Source: VXNJ01 sp965249595 (GTDB taxonomy: Bacteria; Chloroflexota; UBA11872; VXNJ01). From it: a DNA stretch of 64,000 nucleotides. Below the pieces are notes generated by a model. It was not told the DNA's origin and ran no database searches. It saw nothing but the letters and a program-made list of their open reading frames with translations. This document shows positions 60,301-64,000 of the stretch, in pieces (within the stretch, counting starts at the first letter, position 1; every line of letters starts with the position of its first letter). The translations under genes and the position numbers were made by a program. The DNA lies in assembly GCA_965249595.1 (NCBI GenBank), contig OZ252242.1, positions 186,001 through 250,000 on the forward strand, read 5' to 3'.

Positions 60301-61669
60301 CAACTACTTTGATCGGGAGCACCTCCGGCGGGTTGGTCTGCGCGTCCTGCGCCTCGTCCAAAGCAGCGCCAACTGGCGATTTTGGGTCGCCATCGGATTT
60401 GGAATCGCAGTCTGGATCGCGTTGACATTAGAGCAAAATCCGCGCGTTACCGCCTTTACGGTTACCAATATTCCGGTCGATTTGACCGATCTCCAACCGG
60501 GGTTGATAGCGGTTTCCGACCCGATCCCGGTCGCGGTTGTGCTACAGGGGCTGCGCGACGATCTCGAGCAGGTCACGATCCGCAATTTCCGCGCAACTCT
60601 GCCGCTTGACGATCTTGCAGCCGGCAGCCATTTCGTAGAGGTTGCTTTGGACGTATCCGCGGCTACCTCGGTGGAAGTGGTGCGGGTCGTCCCCGCCGAA
60701 CTACCCGTGACTTTAGAGGCGCTGGTTACTCGAGCGATCCCAATTGAATTGATCAGCTCCGGTCAACCGCAATCGGGCTTCGCGATTGACGCCGGTGGGA
60801 TTACGGTGACACCGGCGGAGGCTACCATGACGGGCCGTGAAAGTCTCCTCCAGACCGCCGACCGCGTGAAGATCGAATTGGATCTCGATGAATCTGCGCG
60901 TACTTCAGCTATACAGCTAACTGGGCGACCGGTTGACGCCGCCGGAAATGAAATCTTCGGGCTGAGCCTTGTTCCCAGGTTGTTTACGGTTTTGGTGCCG
61001 GTCAGCCCAATCAGAGTCACGCGCAACGTCCCGGTCGCAGTTGAATTGTTCGGTAATCCGGCACCCGGATTTGCGGTGGGGTCGGTGGATGTGAATCCTC
61101 CAACGACGCGCATCAGTGGATTGCCGGAGGCGGTAGCCACGGTGGAGAGCGTGAGCACCGAAACGGTGGTCGTGCGCGGCCAGCGCCAACTTTCAACCGT
61201 AGAAGTAACACTGGTGGCGCCCGACGGCGTGACCCTTGTTAATCCCGGCGTACGCCATAGTGTGACCGTCGATGTCGACACGATAGTGTCGACTGCGTCA
61301 TTGGCGGACGTGATCGAGATCAATCTGCCCGATGAATTCCTCGTCTCCATCTCCCCGCCGATTGCCTCCATCGTGGTAGAAGGAACAAGCCAAGCCGTTT
61401 TGGGATTGACGCCGCAACAGCTTGAAACCTCGGTAGATATCGCGGACCAGCCGATCATCGGCGTGCACATCCTCACGCCGAGGGTTGTTGCTCCAGCCAG
61501 CGTGAGGGTCATATCGATAGATCCGGTGGTTGTAACAGTCACCGTTACCAACGCCCCAGCGGCGCCGACGCCAGTCCCGACGGCCGAAGCGCCGGAAACA
61601 TCCGAAGATCCAAACGCCGCAGCATCAGGTCCGCAACCGGACACCGGGGAACCTGCAGCGGCGCAATAA
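60296..61669 (+). CDS. cdaR: CdaR-type YbbR-domain protein, probable AUU start
   Basis: A regulator partner of CdaA. Upstream of the first TTG (60422) the frame runs on with a transmembrane helix (SANWRFWVAIGFGIAVWIAL) that the family requires, back to ATT at 60296, which overlaps the cdaA TAG. From there the protein is 457 residues: short cytoplasmic start, one helix, then about four YbbR repeats, each containing an IPV.L-type strand (ITNIPVDLTDL, VTRAIPIELIS), and a Pro/Ala/Glu-rich tail. It acts outside the membrane and tunes the cyclase. Confidence 0.82.
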   Translation: MSNYFDREHLRRVGLRVLRLVQSSANWRFWVAIGFGIAVWIALTLEQNPRVTAFTVTNIPVDLTDLQPGLIAVSDPIPVAVVLQGLRDDLEQVTIRNFRATLPLDDLAAGSHFVEVALDVSAATSVEVVRVVPAELPVTLEALVTRAIPIELISSGQPQSGFAIDAGGITVTPAEATMTGRESLLQTADRVKIELDLDESARTSAIQLTGRPVDAAGNEIFGLSLVPRLFTVLVPVSPIRVTRNVPVAVELFGNPAPGFAVGSVDVNPPTTRISGLPEAVATVESVSTETVVVRGQRQLSTVEVTLVAPDGVTLVNPGVRHSVTVDVDTIVSTASLADVIEINLPDEFLVSISPPIASIVVEGTSQAVLGLTPQQLETSVDIADQPIIGVHILTPRVVAPASVRVISIDPVVVTVTVTNAPAAPTPVPTAEAPETSEDPNAAASGPQPDTGEPAAAQ

Positions 61670-61742
61670 AAAAGAACCAACGGGCGACCCGCATCCTGAG
61701 TGACGACCACTTGTGCGGGGGCTGGCAAGGCTATTCTGACCC

Positions 61743-63068
61743 ATGACCCGATCGCAACCCAATCCCGATCTCGGCATGCGTGGCATGTTCGATGACCCGA
61801 CCGAAGTAGACCGCTCCGCGCCACTGGCCGCGCGGATGCGGCCACGTGTCCTCGACGAGATCATCGGGCAGGTCCATCTCGTCGGCCGCGACGGCCCACT
61901 GCGGCGCGCCCTTGAAGTCGACTCGCTTCCATCGTGCATCCTCTGGGGACCACCGGGCAGCGGCAAGACCTCAATTGCGCAGGTCATCGCGCGCCTTGTC
62001 GACGCCCGCTACGTAACCCTTTCGGCCGTCTCCAGCGGAGTTGCCGACCTGCGCAAGACCATCGCCGGCGCCGAGATCGGGCGTCGCGAATTACGGTCCC
62101 GCACGCTGCTCTTCATTGACGAGATCCATCGTTTCAACAAGGCCCAGCAGGACGCCGTTCTACCCGCCGTCGAGGACGGCACGATCATCCTGATCGGCGC
62201 AACAACCGAGAACCCCTCCTTCGAAGTTATCGCCCCGCTGCTCAGTCGCGCCCGCGTCTTCAGGCTCGAACCGCTCGGCCAGGACGACATCGCGGTGCTG
62301 TTGCGCAGGGCGATCGCCGACGAACAGCGCGGGCTGGGACCGGATCAGCCCTGCATCGCGGATGCCGCCATAAACGCGCTGGCGACCTTCGGCGCCGGCG
62401 ATGCGCGGGTCGCCCTCAACGCACTCGAAACCGCGGCCAGCTACGCTCGGGCCCGGGGACAAGCGCTTGATGTCGAGACCGTCACCACGGTCGTCCAGCG
62501 GGCCCTGCCCTATGACAAGGGCGGCGACGCCCACTTCGACACCATCTCGGCCTTCATCAAGTCGGTGCGGGGCTCGGATCCGCAGGCCGCGGTCTACTGG
62601 CTCGCCAGAATGATCGAGGCGGGCGAGGACCCGATGTTTATTGCTCGCCGGATCGTCATTCTTGCGGCCGAGGATGTCGGACTCGCCGATCCCCAGGCGC
62701 TACCGATCGCCGTCGCCGCGCAACAGGCGACCCACCTGATCGGAATGCCCGAGTGCTCGCTCGTGCTTTCCGAAGCCGCTATCTATCTGGCGCGCGCGCC
62801 CAAGAGCAACTCGTCGATGAAGGCCTACGCTGCTGCTGCCCGGGCGGTACGCGATCTGGGCGCGCTGCCGGTGCCACTGCACCTGCGAAACGCCGCAACC
62901 GGGCTGATGGCCGCCCATGGCTACGGGAAGGGCTACCGGTACGCCCACGACTACGCGGCGGCGATCGCCCCCGACCAGCAGCATCTGCCTGATGATCTGC
63001 ATGATGCCGCGTTCTACGAGCCGACCGATCGCGACGCCAATCCCGAAACCAAGGACATGGACCGGTAA
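61743..63068 (+). CDS. rarA: Replication-associated recombination protein A (RarA/MgsA)
   Basis: A 441-residue AAA+ ATPase. Opening RMRPRVLDEIIGQVHLVG, Walker A GPPGSGKTS, Walker B LLFIDEIHRFNKAQQDAVLPA, sensor 1 IGATTENPSFEV, and arginine finger region LLSRARVFRLEPL. The C-terminal clamp-loader-like domain has IALMAAEDVGLADP-type sequence (RRIVILAAEDVGLADPQAL). Acts at stalled forks. Monocistronic. Confidence 0.95.
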   Translation: MTRSQPNPDLGMRGMFDDPTEVDRSAPLAARMRPRVLDEIIGQVHLVGRDGPLRRALEVDSLPSCILWGPPGSGKTSIAQVIARLVDARYVTLSAVSSGVADLRKTIAGAEIGRRELRSRTLLFIDEIHRFNKAQQDAVLPAVEDGTIILIGATTENPSFEVIAPLLSRARVFRLEPLGQDDIAVLLRRAIADEQRGLGPDQPCIADAAINALATFGAGDARVALNALETAASYARARGQALDVETVTTVVQRALPYDKGGDAHFDTISAFIKSVRGSDPQAAVYWLARMIEAGEDPMFIARRIVILAAEDVGLADPQALPIAVAAQQATHLIGMPECSLVLSEAAIYLARAPKSNSSMKAYAAAARAVRDLGALPVPLHLRNAATGLMAAHGYGKGYRYAHDYAAAIAPDQQHLPDDLHDAAFYEPTDRDANPETKDMDR

Positions 63069-63318
63069 ACCTGCGGCGATCGCTCGAATCCGATTCTGTC
63101 GGCACCATGCGCCGGCAGAAGTTGGAGCGCTGGACGGTTTGCGGGCAGATTGTCTGCCCGGGCACCCGGTCCAAGGTCCTGAGGGCTATTGCGGCTCTTG
63201 GCGGTTGATGGGGACGATTCCGGCAGCGCCTGCATCGACGCCCTGTCGCGTTGCAGTCAATTCAAAGTCCGCCGGTTAATTCCTGCTGGCCTGCAAAAGG
63301 TCGCCGTTGGACACATCC

Positions 63319-64000
63319 CTAACTGGCAATGACCCGTTGGTATACACGCTCAAGGCTGCGAGCGGCGCTGTCGGGCGACAAATCCCCACTGATGCGCATC
63401 CGGCTGTAGTGATCGACATCGCGCCGCCGCGGCTGTTCGATCAGCTCGCCGATTGCTCCCGCCAACTGCCGGGGACCGGCCGATGGCGGGAGCAGGCGCC
63501 CGTTGCGGCCGGGCATAACGTAAGTCGGCGCCTCGCCAACGTTATGGGCCACAACCGGCAGCCCGACCACCAACAGATCGACGAATCGAATCGGGCAGGC
63601 CGCCGCATTGACCGGAGTGTCCAGCGCCGGCAGGCAGGCGACGTCACAACTGGCCAGGATTGCCGGAAGCAAATCCCGCTCAACCCAGCCTAGGTGCAGG
63701 ACATCATCGGTGACGCCGGACCGATTAAGTACGCCGCGCAGGCGATCGGATTCAGATTGACCGCCATCTCCCAAGACCACGATTCGGGTTCCCGGCAAGG
63801 TGGTCCGTATCGCTTCGATCAGTGCTGCATAGGAATCGACCGGGTACTCCGCAAATCGGGTGTAGAAAAGAACAACTTTTTGGTCCAGGTCTAAGCCCAG
63901 CGCCTTGCGGCCGCTCGTGCGCAGATCCTCGCGCGCCCAATCGTGATAGCGTTCCTGATCGTAAAAATTGGCGACTTTGGTTTGCAGTTGGGTTCGGCCG
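63319..64000 (-). CDS. Glycosyltransferase family 4, N-terminus beyond window
   Basis: The frame runs in from the right window edge. The visible C-terminal part of about 227 residues has the GT-B donor domain: VVLFYTRFAEYPVDSYAALIEAI, RIVVLGDGGQSESDRL, and the acidic-site equivalent RFVDLLVVGLPVVAHNVGEAPTYV. The Glu pair of EX7E is replaced by an R-F-V-D region, so activity type is uncertain. A 250-base gap with no gene separates it from rarA, tail to tail. Confidence 0.82.
   Translation of the reverse strand, partial: GRTQLQTKVANFYDQERYHDWAREDLRTSGRKALGLDLDQKVVLFYTRFAEYPVDSYAALIEAIRTTLPGTRIVVLGDGGQSESDRLRGVLNRSGVTDDVLHLGWVERDLLPAILASCDVACLPALDTPVNAAACPIRFVDLLVVGLPVVAHNVGEAPTYVMPGRNGRLLPPSAGPRQLAGAIGELIEQPRRRDVDHYSRMRISGDLSPDSAARSLERVYQRVIAS

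Noticed and set aside
1..64000. CRISPR array, tRNA, rRNA or insertion sequence
   Set aside because: I looked for regularly spaced repeats, cloverleaf-like segments and transposase motifs in the intergenic gaps and saw none.

Overview
The window is a gene-dense (about 60% G+C by eye), non-phage bacterial chromosome segment. I place the organism in the phylum Chloroflexota. This is an inference from three things: the sugar-type binding protein with a long Ile/Val/Glu-rich stalk after its lipobox; the cluster alaS, membrane 'baseplate J-like' protein, ruvX, mltG, Xaa-Pro peptidase, efp, accB-like; and the mix of Cox/xanthine-dehydrogenase-type molybdoenzymes with an enolase-superfamily dehydratase. 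There is no 16S gene here, so the class cannot be fixed.

Layout. 1-20 kb is housekeeping and mixed metabolism: a partial membrane protein, a stand-alone RibD-C reductase, a YyaL-type thioredoxin-domain protein, an RsuA/RluB pseudouridine synthase, two tandem amidases, a YhaM-like nuclease, an MFS exporter, two flavin oxidoreductases, an RraA-like protein, birA, mrp, a VTT membrane protein, rnhB, rplS, a zincin lipoprotein and coaE. 20.2-23.7 kb is a riboflavin operon (ribD, ribE, ribBA, ribH) whose DHBP-synthase domain has lost its catalytic residues. 23.7-26.2 kb holds a HAD hydrolase, a rhodanese and a tyrosine phosphatase. 26.2-31.0 kb is a complete carbohydrate-type ABC importer with a promoter, an internal hairpin and a strong terminator. 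31.1-36.2 kb is an exopolysaccharide operon (two GT4 enzymes, a WcaJ-type phosphotransferase, a Wzz-like protein and a P-loop-less BY-kinase remnant).

36.2-47.5 kb is an accessory catabolic island: an NHL propeller, an enolase-superfamily protein lacking one metal-ligand Asp, and a molybdenum hydroxylase locus with two tandem large subunits sharing one small and one FAD subunit. It also contains long gene-poor stretches and a junction of two decayed gene ends (formate-THF ligase and trigger factor). 47.5-64 kb returns to core genes: secDF, the accB-like/efp/pepP/mltG/ruvX/baseplate-J-like/alaS block, argF, cdaA-cdaR, rarA and a partial glycosyltransferase.

Recurring themes are familiar enzymes with altered signature residues (RibBA, CdaA, BCCP-like, EF-P, enolase, BY-kinase, Mrp) and probable AUU/AUC start codons at three genes, plus frequent UUGA stop/start overlaps. 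I did not find a CRISPR array, prophage, intact insertion sequence, tRNA or rRNA. The best candidates for something undescribed are the doubled CoxL locus, the loss of DHBP-synthase residues inside an otherwise complete riboflavin operon, and the altered CdaA active site.
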